From positions 124,001 through 188,000 of the forward strand of contig CP075368.1 of the NCBI GenBank assembly GCA_019454185.1: DNA of 64,000 bases, written 5' to 3'. Origin of the DNA: Phycisphaeraceae bacterium (lineage in GTDB: Bacteria > Planctomycetota > Phycisphaerae > Phycisphaerales > UBA1924). Position 1 is the stretch's first letter. Each line of letters begins with the position of its first letter. Below the pieces are notes generated by a model. The model had not been told where the DNA came from, ran no database searches, and saw only the letters and a list, made by a program, of their open reading frames with translations. Position numbers and translations under genes: made by a program. Below, piece by piece: positions 16,329 through 25,395 of the stretch.

Positions 16329-19300
16329 ATGTCCATCGATCAGAGCCGCGTTGGCCGATGCGGCAGAGTGAGGCATTGGGCATTTGGCATTGGGCATTCG
16401 TGTCCATCGATCAGAGCCGCGTTGGCCGATGCGGCCGATTCAAGGGTTACCGGGTCATCACCTCGCAGTTGTGTCCATCGATCAGAGCCGCGTTGGCCGA
16501 TGCGGCCTCTGTTTATCCCCATACCCCTGTCACGCTGCAAGTGTCCATCGATCAGAGCCGCGTTGGCCGATGCGGCGTATGGGCGGATCACACAAAGGAG
16601 CACGCCACCGAGCGTGTCCATCGATCAGAGCCGCGTTGGCCGATGCGGCGACACCAAGGTGCGCTTCACGGCGACCAACGGCGCGTGTCCATCGATCAGA
16701 GCCGCGTTGGCCGATGCGGCACACCGCTAACGCTGGACTACTCGAAGAAATCAGTGTCCATCGATCAGAGCCGCGTTGGCCGATGCGGCGCACGGCTCTC
16801 TTGCCCCACGCATGCACGATGTTCACGTGTCCATCGATCAGAGCCGCGTTGGCCGATGCGGCGCAGCTCGACGGTTTCCTGAGAAACGTCTACTTCGGGT
16901 GTCCATCGATCAGAGCCGCGTTGGCCGATGCGGCCTCGATCCAGCAACTTTCACCGCCGTAACAGAGTCGTGTCCATCGATCAGAGCCGCGTTGGCCGAT
17001 GCGGCACAGTCCGGGCCAGTGGTCCGCGCCACGATCATCGGGTGTCCATCGATCAGAGCCGCGTTGGCCGATGCGGCGTCGTGACCAGGGCGAAGAAGTC
17101 TGCCGAGTTCGGCGTGTCCATCGATCAGAGCCGCGTTGGCCGATGCGGCGCATAGCGGAGAGCGTGGTGATAAGCATCGGATAGGTGTCCATCGATCAGA
17201 GCCGCGTTGGCCGATGCGGCTGCTCGCGATCGACCACGAACCGCCAGATGTTCCCGTGTCCATCGATCAGAGCCGCGTTGGCCGATGCGGCCTACCGAGC
17301 TCTTCCTACGTCAGGAAGATGATGGCGTGTCCATCGATCAGAGCCGCGTTGGCCGATGCGGCGCGATCTCGAATTGGTCAAGTGGACCCCGAGCTCGCTG
17401 TGTCCATCGATCAGAGCCGCGTTGGCCGATGCGGCGCTGTTTGTGACTTGGACACGCGACACACGCTCCCGTGTCCATCGATCAGAGCCGCGTTGGCCGA
17501 TGCGGCGTGGTCGGAACCCGTGGCGCGGTGGAGGTCATGCAGTGTCCATCGATCAGAGCCGCGTTGGCCGATGCGGCGCTCCCATCCAGCACCAGCGCGC
17601 CCTGATCAAAGGTGTCCATCGATCAGAGCCGCGTTGGCCGATGCGGCGGGGTATGTGCTCAGCGCTCGCAACGGGCTGAAGTGTCCATCGATCAGAGCCG
17701 CGTTGGCCGATGCGGCGCTCCGGTCACAAGGACACCCGCTGCATGACCTTGTGTCCATCGATCAGAGCCGCGTTGGCCGATGCGGCATAGCCGACGACAT
17801 CCAACCGAGACGAATATGCAGTGTCCATCGATCAGAGCCGCGTTGGCCGATGCGGCGTCCCCAACAGGGTACACTACCATCGGCCACAGTGGTGTCCATC
17901 GATCAGAGCCGTGTTGGCCGATGCGGCCTTTGATGCCAAAGCGTATAGTTCAGCAGCCGCCGTGTCCATCGATCAGAGCCGTGTTGGCCGATGCGGCCGC
18001 GTCAGATGGTCATCAACGATGACCTCAATGGTGTCCATCGATCAGAGCCGTGTTGGCCGATGCGGCGCACCCTCGCCCCCGCTTGCGTGCGGGGTTGAGC
18101 ATGTGTCCATCGATCAGAGCCGTGTTGGCCGATGCGGCCGCGATTGATCGGTGGATCGACACGAGGGAGAAGTGTCCATCGATCAGAGCCGTGTTGGCCG
18201 ATGCGGCGTGCGCCGCATTGTGCGTGTACCGCCATAGTGCCTGGGTGTCCATCGATCAGAGCCGTGTTGGCCGATGCGGCCCGACAAGGTTCTCCCCGAA
18301 CTCAACACCCTCGGTGTCCATCGATCAGAGCCGTGTTGGCCGATGCGGCGGAATGATCCATGCCGAGACGCTCAGCGAGCTCTCGGTGTCCATCGATCAG
18401 AGCCGTGTTGGCCGATGCGGCGGCGAGAGGTGCTGGAACCACCGTCGATCATCACGTGTCCATCGATCAGAGCCGTGTTGGCCGATGCGGCTGATGTCGC
18501 TTGTGGCGCGTGTTGACGAGATGGAGTGTCCATCGATCAGAGCCGTGTTGGCCGATGCGGCGCAGCAGCGTGCGGACGCGGCTGCGGACTGAGGCGGCGT
18601 GTCCATCGATCAGAGCCGTGTTGGCCGATGCGGCGAGTGGAGATTGTTATGCCGCGCGAGTTGGAACGGTGTCCATCGATCAGAGCCGTGTTGGCCGATG
18701 CGGCTCGATGGTGTGACCGCTGGCGTGCGCGGCCTGTTGTGTCCATCGATCAGAGCCGTGTTGGCCGATGCGGCGGCGGCTGGGGTGGAGGACTGGAAGG
18801 AAATGGCCGGGTGTCCATCGATCAGAGCCGTGTTGGCCGATGCGGCGGCATGCTTCGTACCCGCTCGAATACGCGCATGCGTGTCCATCGATCAGAGCCG
18901 TGTTGGCCGATGCGGCCCTCGGGCCACCGGATTGCAGGTGGAGGAACGCGGGTGTCCATCGATCAGAGCCGTGTTGGCCGATGCGGCGACGCCCTCGTCG
19001 TGCGCGACGCGCTGGAAGCGAGGGTGTCCATCGATCAGAGCCGTGTTGGCCGATGCGGCGAGCCGACGGGATCGCTCATAATATCTACCGGCCACGTGTC
19101 CATCGATCAGAGCCGTGTTGGCCGATGCGGCGGGGCCGTCGCTGGGGTGGACCTCCAACCGGCAGGCGTGTCCATCGATCAGAGCCGTGTTGGCCGATGC
19201 GGCGGCTGCTTGGTGGTGTTGGACAGAGACAACAAGGGGAGTGTCCATCGATCAGAGCCGTGTTGGCCGATGCGGCCCGCCGAAGCAGAACGAGAGTCCG

Positions 19301-20200
19301 CAAGACAACGAGTGTCCATCGATCAGAGCCGTGTTGGCCGATGCGGCGCTCGCTCCCGCCGGCGGACGTCCGGTGCGCCGACGTGTGTCCATCGATCAGA
19401 GCCGTGTTGGCCGATGCGGCGAACGGCTCGGTGCTGGCGTTCGGGTACGGCTACGCGTGTCCATCGATCAGAGCCGTGTTGGCCGATGCGGCATGGTAAA
19501 TTTCGTGTATGTGAAGAATCTTAGCGTGTCCATCGATCAGAGCCGTGTTGGCCGATGCGGCGGCGCGTTGGCGGCCTCGATTGCTCGTATCGCCCGGTGT
19601 CCATCGATCAGAGCCGTGTTGGCCGATGCGGCCACGCTCGGCGGTGAGGATCACAAGCGCGGTTTGTAGTGTCCATCGATCAGAGCCGTGTTGGCCGATG
19701 CGGCGCCGGCTCGCTTTGAGAACGGCGGACAGATCGTGATGTGTCCATCGATCAGAGCCGTGTTGGCCGATGCGGCCGTCGAGCACGCCCGTGTCGTCCG
19801 CCTTGGGCGTGTGTCCATCGATCAGAGCCGTGTTGGCCGATGCGGCACGACGGCTCCACACCCGTCGTGTCGCAATCCATGAGTGTCCATCGATCAGAGC
19901 CGTGTTGGCCGATGCGGCGCTTCTCCGCGATCAACACCAACAGCGCATCCGACGTGTCCATCGATCAGAGCCGTGTTGGCCGATGCGGCGAGATGATCGC
20001 CACCGGTTCGGGCCAAACCCTCGTGTCCATCGATCAGAGCCGTGTTGGCCGATGCGGCCAAGCCCCGCAAGTCCGAAACCGGCCACAGCACGCAGTGTCC
20101 ATCGATCAGAGCCGTGTTGGCCGATGCGGCTCGACAGGTCCGCGCCGGGGCGGATCGCCGAAAGGTGTCCATCGATCAGAGCCGTGTTGGCCGATGCGGC
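16329..20200 (-). CRISPR. Subtype V-B CRISPR array, 55 repeats and 54 spacers
   Basis: The repeat is 36 bp, on the plus strand gtgtccatcgatcagagc then cgYgttggccgatgcggc. Spacers are 33-37 bp and all look different. Repeats 1-22 (16329-17856) have C at position 21, and repeats 23-55 (17892-20200) have T. The only other variant I see is A for G at the first base of repeat 1. I infer transcription on the minus strand with the leader on the right. The tracrRNA candidate and cas genes are on that strand. The minus-strand repeat ends GATGGACAC, like V-B repeats ending GGCAC that I recall. The single odd terminal repeat is at the far left, as expected for the old end. Long open frames through the array are artefacts of 36-bp repeats. 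Confidence 0.99.
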
Positions 20201-20419
20201 TGCCGCACTCGCAAGTCTCTGAAATACGGGCATTTGCAATGACTGTCGCGAGTGTGATCAATGTCGTGGTTGAACATGTGGTATCTGAGGTGCGAGTGCG
20301 TGTGCTAAGCCCTTGATATCTGGCCAGTTCCGCAGCCGCGAGCGTGCCCGGCACCCCCCTTCACCACCGTCACGCTCGCGGGGCCGCCGCGAGACGGGCC
20401 GCTTCAGCCAACTTGTCAA
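20201..20419 (-). promoter_or_regulatory. Probable CRISPR leader region
   Basis: The stretch next to the last repeat on the cas side. The first 130 bp are richer in A/T than their surroundings and carry no gene. With crRNA transcription on the minus strand this is where promoter and integration signals should be. I could not find a clear -35/-10 pair. It contains the 11-bp inverted repeat at 20336-20381. Confidence 0.5.
20336..20381. repeat. Perfect 11-bp inverted repeat between array and tracrRNA
   Basis: Arms ccgcgagcgtg (20336-20346) and cacgctcgcgg (20371-20381) with a 24-nt loop. There is no T-run on either side, so it is not a standard intrinsic terminator. It could end the tracrRNA transcript by another route, be a leader-binding site for adaptation, or insulate the array. 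Confidence 0.7.
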
Positions 20420-20581
20420 TGAACGGCGTCCGACGCCTGGCTTTGCCTGATGGCGGGGCCAACGCGGGACTGATCGATGCGCTCGGGACAAGCGGTTGCC
20501 CGCCTTCATCGCTGAACACCCGGCGAGTTCCCCTCGGGCTGGGCCACATGGGGGCACGGGCTGAAGACACGTTCCCGAGAC
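20420..20581 (-). ncRNA. Predicted tracrRNA of the V-B locus
   Basis: Read on the minus strand from about 20581, starting GTCTCGGGAACGTGTC. The anti-repeat lies at 20457-20479: CATCGATCAG, two mismatches, CCGCGTTGGCC, that is 21 of 23 positions complementary to the minus-strand repeat. Just 5' of it TCCCGAG (20482-20488) pairs with CTCGGGA near the 5' end (20573-20579), giving a closing stem. A second partial anti-repeat, GTGTTCAGCGATG (20507-20519), is complementary at 11 of 13 positions to the repeat's 3' end. The order (5' body, then 3' anti-repeat) agrees with known V-B tracrRNAs. A small GGCGT/ACGCC hairpin at 20425-20437 may lie near the 3' end. The 3' end is uncertain; no T-run is present. 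Confidence 0.8.
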
Positions 20582-20587
20582 AAACGG

Positions 20588-20616
20588 AGTATACCGGCCC
20601 TGAGCCGCCCGCTCAA
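20588..20616 (-). promoter_or_regulatory. Promoter of the predicted tracrRNA
   Basis: Minus strand TTGAGC (20611-20616), 17 bp, TATACT (20588-20593). The -35 box overlaps the cas12b stop codon. Seven bases after the -10 box is G at 20581, which begins the predicted tracrRNA. This spacing is ideal for a housekeeping sigma factor. Confidence 0.75.
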
Positions 20617-23600
20617 TCGTCGTCGGTGGCCCCGAACCGCGAGGCGTTCGTGGCGTTGATCCCGGCCGCGCATGCCCGGGCGACCGCGCCCCAGAAGAAT
20701 TTGCCCTCGAACCAGCGGTCATTGACGCGGAAGCCCCCGCTCGGGTCGCGGAACAGAACGCGCACGCCGCCGGGCTCGTATTCGTCTTCGATGTCGTCCG
20801 CGGGGGTAGACGCGCCTTGAACCCCCTTATGTGCTTTGGCGGCGGGTGTTCGTGAGCGGTCCCCGTGCCGATTGCTCCAATACGGCTCACGTTCCGACGC
20901 CTCCCCATCGCCAACCGGCTCCAACACCGTACCGGGGGCCACGTATCCAATACTACTACTGACCGCGCCGTTCCCGTTGATCGTTGCGCGAATCCCGTCG
21001 ATGCCACGAAGGAACCGAAGACCGACATTTCCCGCTGCATTCTCATCCGCGTCTATGGGCGTGGAGTGAACGGGACAGCTGGTGTTAGCGCAAACGAAGT
21101 GTGTGCCGCCATCACGGAGCACCCAGGGTCGGTCCTCTTCACAGTCGAGGGCGTGTGCGTCGTTGTTCGTGCGGGAACGAACATTCGTCGCCACACGCTT
21201 CATGGCCGCGTCACGGACGTCGTTAGATTGGAGTAGCCGTTTCATCCAAGTCTGGCCCAGCCAGGCTGGATCGAATCGAACTGCGCGGCAGCCGGGCGCG
21301 CCGCAGTGCGAGCAGTACCGTGACGAGAAGCGGGCATCCACCGTGGCAACCGGCACGCCGAACAGGCCGCCGATGTGTTGGGCAAACGCAAGAATCTGAC
21401 GGTGAGACCAGCGTGCAAGCCCGGCGTTCTCGTTCTTCGGACGATCGGAACTCATCCTGTAGCGGGTCAAGTCTTCGTAGACGAGAACGTGGGCCGGTTT
21501 GTAGGCGGGATGTGGATGCCGGGCATCGGTGTCGCTGACGGAACCTGCCGGCTGGCACTGCAAAAGACCGCCGTCATGCTCACGGTACCAGTGGCCGCGC
21601 TCGGGCCGGTGCCACAGCAGTTGTCCTGAAATGTCGCGGTATCGCCAGAGCCCGCGGCGAAGGTCCTGCTCGAATCCAAGCGTCTGGGCCACGTCGGCAT
21701 GCGCGATGAGCTTGGCCCGGTGCTCGCGCAGGTGATCGAGGTGCTCGGTATCACCACGGTTGACCTTGGCGTCGCGTGGTACGCGGCGCACATCACCGGG
21801 CCAACGCGGGCGGCAGGACCAGCGCCGGACAAAGTTCTTCACGTCGTCGAGGAAGTTCAGGCGGTTCATTGAGACGCCGCCGCGATGCGTGCGGCCGTGC
21901 GGCAGGTTGTTGGCTTCGTCCTTGCGGTCGCCGTGCTTCGTGACCGGCGGTTTTCGGAGCAGGCGGAGCAACCCCTTCTCGAACAGGTCGCGCCTGCCGT
22001 CTCTGTCGCCACTGTCGCCGTAACTCCCCTCGCGCATGAGCGCACGGTCAAACTCGAACCACAGTCCGGCGGTCGCTCGGCGACGCCTTTCTGCGTCGTG
22101 ACCGTCGCACATCGCCTTGGCGAGCGGCCTACAGAGCTGGTGGACCGCCTCCGCGAACGCCTCATCCTCTGCCTGGCGCTTCGCCTTGGCCGTATCGCGG
22201 TCGATTCGCTGTTCCTTGGCTTGCTTTTCGGTCGGCACTTCCGTGGTCGGCACCCTCTCAGCGAGCGCCTTGAGTGATGCATCGCGGCCGGCGAGCAAGT
22301 CCCACATCGAGCCTTCATGGCCGATCGCCTTCAGAGACTCGGTCATGGCGTCGGTGGATGCCCATCGCACCAGTTGCTCTGCCGCCTTGCGGCAGTTTGC
22401 CTTGATCTCCGTCTCGTCGAGACTCCGGGTCTCCGTCTTCCACTTCGTCCCAATGCGTTTGGTGATGTCGTGAGCTCGCTTGCGAACCTTAGCGCCGTCG
22501 GCCTTCCGCTGGGTGATGGCCTCGAGCGCCAGAAGCCGGGCGATACGCAGGAGCGAGTTGTTCAGATTGAGACGGGTGCGGAGAGAATACAACTGCTCAC
22601 GCAGCGCCTGTTCTTCCGTGGGCAGCGCCTCGCCGTCGCCGGGGAGAGAGACCGTTGAAGTACGCACAAGGACTGCGTACACGGGTTTCCCCTCGCACTT
22701 GCCGACCTGCCACGCCGTCCTTCCGTCGGGCTTGGTGAATGACAGTCGCCACAACGCGCCGGCTGACGAGGTGCGATAGCCGAGGTCGGTTCCGCGGACA
22801 GTGAAGCCGTGGTCGATGGCGTCCTTCGGCCATGCACAGGTGCCGGGTGGCCGAATCGTGCCAGGCTTCGCGGTATCGTCGCTAGCGGACTTCTTTGCCT
22901 TGCCTTCGAAGCGGATACCGCCGTCCAGTTTGAACAAGCCCTTGATGCCGTCGCGGGCATTCTTCTTGTCGAGGTATCCGACACCCTTCGTCAACCACTC
23001 AGGCAACTCTGCCTCTCCCGCATCGCAACTAAAGTTCGCATAGATGCGAGGCGGCTTCCTAGTCGGCTTGCACTTCCGATGCGAAGCCTCAAGCTCATCG
23101 CGTTCCCAAGTCACCTTCATACCGCTAAGCGTTCCCTCGCGGGGCTTGCCGCCGAGAAGATCGTCAAGGAACAGCAACTTATCCGATGCAGAGACATCGC
23201 TATTCGCCGGCAACGCAATGCTTCGCTCGAAGTCATCGTAGCCACGCAGCGCGACACAAACGTCGTTCACGCTTCTATATGTGCCGTCGTCTTGCCGGGT
23301 GAGTAGCTGACTGCAAATGAGAAGCAGTCTGTGGCCATCGTCGGTCGTTTCCTTGCGAAGTCTGTAGGCCACCGCAGAGTTTGAGACGATTCTGTTCTTG
23401 TTATCGCGTCTGCTGCTAAAGAAAGGCCAGACCGGATGCTTGACAGGATCAACCCGCGTCCAGGTGATCGACTTCGGCTGGTCCGCAAGATGTTCGTTGT
23501 GGGCGATGAACGCCGTGAGGCAATCGCGGTCCTCGCGGCCGCAGTCGTTGTCGTCGCACTTGTCCGTGCCATCCCAGAGCCAGCGGCGTTCGGGGGACGC

Positions 23601-25034
23601 GAGCCACTCGAAGAGGCGTCGATCACCGAAGTCCCTTGCTTTCCGGGTCCGCATCTGGTCGAACGCTTCGAGCAGGTCGTCGGCCGATGGAGCCTGCCTG
23701 TAGGCCTTGCTCGCCTTGGCGATGAGATCAATCCATTTGTCGCGGACCTTCGCCCACCCTTTGGCCGTCCGCCTGCGGATGCGCGGTTGCTCGGCGGCGC
23801 TGAATGCAGTGGCTTCGAGATGCTTGGGCATCTCATCTGTTTCGTATTCGCGCAGGGCCTCGACCCACTTCCTGCCGGCGAATGCGTGTCGCTGCTCGAA
23901 GTCGCCAGCCTCGCCGTCCGGCGGGTTCTCGAACTGGATGTCGTACGGCGTGAGGCCGTCCTTCCGGATGGGTTTGCCATCGCGCTTCGTGCGAATCCAT
24001 CCGCCACGTTCAAACAGGCTCGTCCGCAGTTCCCACAGCAGCCGCTCCGTCGCCCGACGGCGGACCCAACCCAGGTGGCTCCGTACCCGCTGACCGGCCA
24101 TGTTCCAGATGGCGTAGTTCCACTCCGCCGATCCGCTGTCGATGCGGAGATATGCGCTCGGGCGCTGAAGTCCGGGAAGTGGGAGACAGTCCAGCTCCAA
24201 GAGTCGGCGATAGGCGGCGATGCTCCCACTCACGGCCGAATCTTCGACACGCTTTTCCGCCTTCGCCTTGTCAGCCTCCCAGGTGTTTGCATACTCACAC
24301 AAGGGTGTTTGAACGTCGCACCACGCTCCTGTATGTTTCTGCTTCAGCTGCTTGAGCAGGGACTTGCCGTCGTTGGCCGCGCTCTGAAACTCCGTAGTGG
24401 CAGTGACTCGTGCTTCAAAGTCGCTCCAGCTTGATGCGGAAGGTGCTGTGGCCGCGATCGCCTGCTTCAGCATCCATCGGGGCCGGCGACCGCTCTTCTG
24501 CTTCGGCTTGCCGGTCTTGTCCACCCCGCGATCCCTGACCCCCTTCGCAGTTGACGTTTCGAGCGTCAACAGGTCCAAGTCGTCTCTTGGCATCTGGGCA
24601 CCGGAACTGTCCTCGCTGGACGGGCACAACTCCTTGGCGATGCGGCGGCAGCACTCAGCCAGCTCGACGGCTTCTGCTTCGGACTTCCCTTTATCTCTGA
24701 AGGCGTCGAGAAGTTCGCGGTTCTCCAGCAGCGCGAATGAACCCGGATCCTTCTCGTGCCGCGACCTGGCTTCATTGAGCGCATCGAGCGTCGTGATCTC
24801 CTGCCACTCTCGCCAGATGCCGTCTCGCTTCTCTCTGCACACACCGGCACCGCGATGCATGCGGAGCAGCCATCCCGTCAGGTACGTAACACCGTTATTG
24901 AACACCTCGCGTGTGTCATCAAGCCACCTTCCCACGGATCCGATCTCGTCGGCGCGTCCACAGAAGCGAGCGCAATCTGCAACTGGCTGATCTGCTCGCA
25001 AATCAAGCCGCAGCTTGTAGCTTTTGGTTGACAC
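20613..25034 (-). CDS. cas12b: Cas12b (C2c1) effector nuclease, unusually long
   Basis: RNA-guided DNA nuclease of subtype V-B. I start at the GTG at 25034, which has GGAGGT six bases upstream and gives a protein of 1473 aa opening (M)STKSYKLRLDL; the longer ATG frame to 25094 lacks such support. RuvC-I is TVRGTDLGYRTSSAG (Asp750), RuvC-II VLVYEDLTRYRMSSDRPKNE (Glu1187) and RuvC-III PIDADENAAGNVG (Asp1330). The C-terminal VLFRDPSGGFRVN block matches bacillar Cas12b. CSHCGAPGC and CANTSC between RuvC-II and III form a candidate zinc ribbon. Compared with the Alicyclobacillus enzyme (about 1129 aa; catalytic residues near 570, 848 and 977), extra length lies before RuvC-I and between RuvC-I and II. 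It lies 67 bp after cas2. Confidence 0.96.
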   Translation of the reverse strand: MSTKSYKLRLDLRADQPVADCARFCGRADEIGSVGRWLDDTREVFNNGVTYLTGWLLRMHRGAGVCREKRDGIWREWQEITTLDALNEARSRHEKDPGSFALLENRELLDAFRDKGKSEAEAVELAECCRRIAKELCPSSEDSSGAQMPRDDLDLLTLETSTAKGVRDRGVDKTGKPKQKSGRRPRWMLKQAIAATAPSASSWSDFEARVTATTEFQSAANDGKSLLKQLKQKHTGAWCDVQTPLCEYANTWEADKAKAEKRVEDSAVSGSIAAYRRLLELDCLPLPGLQRPSAYLRIDSGSAEWNYAIWNMAGQRVRSHLGWVRRRATERLLWELRTSLFERGGWIRTKRDGKPIRKDGLTPYDIQFENPPDGEAGDFEQRHAFAGRKWVEALREYETDEMPKHLEATAFSAAEQPRIRRRTAKGWAKVRDKWIDLIAKASKAYRQAPSADDLLEAFDQMRTRKARDFGDRRLFEWLASPERRWLWDGTDKCDDNDCGREDRDCLTAFIAHNEHLADQPKSITWTRVDPVKHPVWPFFSSRRDNKNRIVSNSAVAYRLRKETTDDGHRLLLICSQLLTRQDDGTYRSVNDVCVALRGYDDFERSIALPANSDVSASDKLLFLDDLLGGKPREGTLSGMKVTWERDELEASHRKCKPTRKPPRIYANFSCDAGEAELPEWLTKGVGYLDKKNARDGIKGLFKLDGGIRFEGKAKKSASDDTAKPGTIRPPGTCAWPKDAIDHGFTVRGTDLGYRTSSAGALWRLSFTKPDGRTAWQVGKCEGKPVYAVLVRTSTVSLPGDGEALPTEEQALREQLYSLRTRLNLNNSLLRIARLLALEAITQRKADGAKVRKRAHDITKRIGTKWKTETRSLDETEIKANCRKAAEQLVRWASTDAMTESLKAIGHEGSMWDLLAGRDASLKALAERVPTTEVPTEKQAKEQRIDRDTAKAKRQAEDEAFAEAVHQLCRPLAKAMCDGHDAERRRRATAGLWFEFDRALMREGSYGDSGDRDGRRDLFEKGLLRLLRKPPVTKHGDRKDEANNLPHGRTHRGGVSMNRLNFLDDVKNFVRRWSCRPRWPGDVRRVPRDAKVNRGDTEHLDHLREHRAKLIAHADVAQTLGFEQDLRRGLWRYRDISGQLLWHRPERGHWYREHDGGLLQCQPAGSVSDTDARHPHPAYKPAHVLVYEDLTRYRMSSDRPKNENAGLARWSHRQILAFAQHIGGLFGVPVATVDARFSSRYCSHCGAPGCRAVRFDPAWLGQTWMKRLLQSNDVRDAAMKRVATNVRSRTNNDAHALDCEEDRPWVLRDGGTHFVCANTSCPVHSTPIDADENAAGNVGLRFLRGIDGIRATINGNGAVSSSIGYVAPGTVLEPVGDGEASEREPYWSNRHGDRSRTPAAKAHKGVQGASTPADDIEDEYEPGGVRVLFRDPSGGFRVNDRWFEGKFFWGAVARACAAGINATNASRFGATDDD

Positions 25035-25101
25035 GAGTACCTCCGGCGCAAGTCGGCCCAGCGATGATTGCCACGCAGTAGAACAATAGTACAACGGATA
25101 A

Positions 25102-25392
25102 TCAAATCACCACCATGCCGCTTTCGGCTTCCGGCACGCCGACACCCATGAAGGTCGACGACTCGCGGGCGGCCTGCTCGTTGGATCCGAGGTCCACGAT
25201 CAGGAGTTGGTCTTCCTTGAGGTTCAGGATCTCGCGGGCGGCGTTCTCCAGGCGAACCCGGTCGATCGCCTTCAGCGTGCAATAGAAGACCGAGTATTGC
25301 CACGGCTCGCCATAGGCCTTCATGAGTTTGTGGATGCGGCGCAGGCGCTTGGGTTCGCGGATGTCGTAACAGACCAGGAAGCAGCGGCGCAT
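25102..25392 (-). CDS. cas2: Cas2 spacer-acquisition protein
   Basis: 96 aa, typical length. It opens with the beta1 motif FLVCYDIREPKRL carrying the conserved Asp, continues with HKLMKAYGEPWQYSVFYC and has the second half LKEDQLLIVDLGS. Cas2 dimers bridge two Cas1 dimers in the integration complex. The start is three bases after the cas4-cas1 stop, so the two are translated from one message. Confidence 0.95.
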   Translation of the reverse strand: MRRCFLVCYDIREPKRLRRIHKLMKAYGEPWQYSVFYCTLKAIDRVRLENAAREILNLKEDQLLIVDLGSNEQAARESSTFMGVGVPEAESGMVVI

Positions 25393-25395
25393 AGG

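Noticed and set aside
16221..16397. Extension of the STAND NTPase to an ATG inside the first spacer
   Set aside because: It would translate an array repeat. The ATG at 16220 has GGGAGG in the right place and begins a sensible protein.
16329..19882. Many long open frames within the repeat array on both strands
   Set aside because: The repeat is 36 bp and spacers are about 35 bp, so stop-free repeats create chains of VSIDQSRVGRCG or ASANAALIDGH peptides. No Shine-Dalgarno, and the frames change at each spacer.
20457..20581. tracrRNA on the plus strand with crRNA also on the plus strand
   Set aside because: The anti-repeat is complementary in either direction, but only the minus strand has a strong promoter, a closing stem and the body-then-anti-repeat order known for V-B. 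Kept as the alternative if RNA data disagree.
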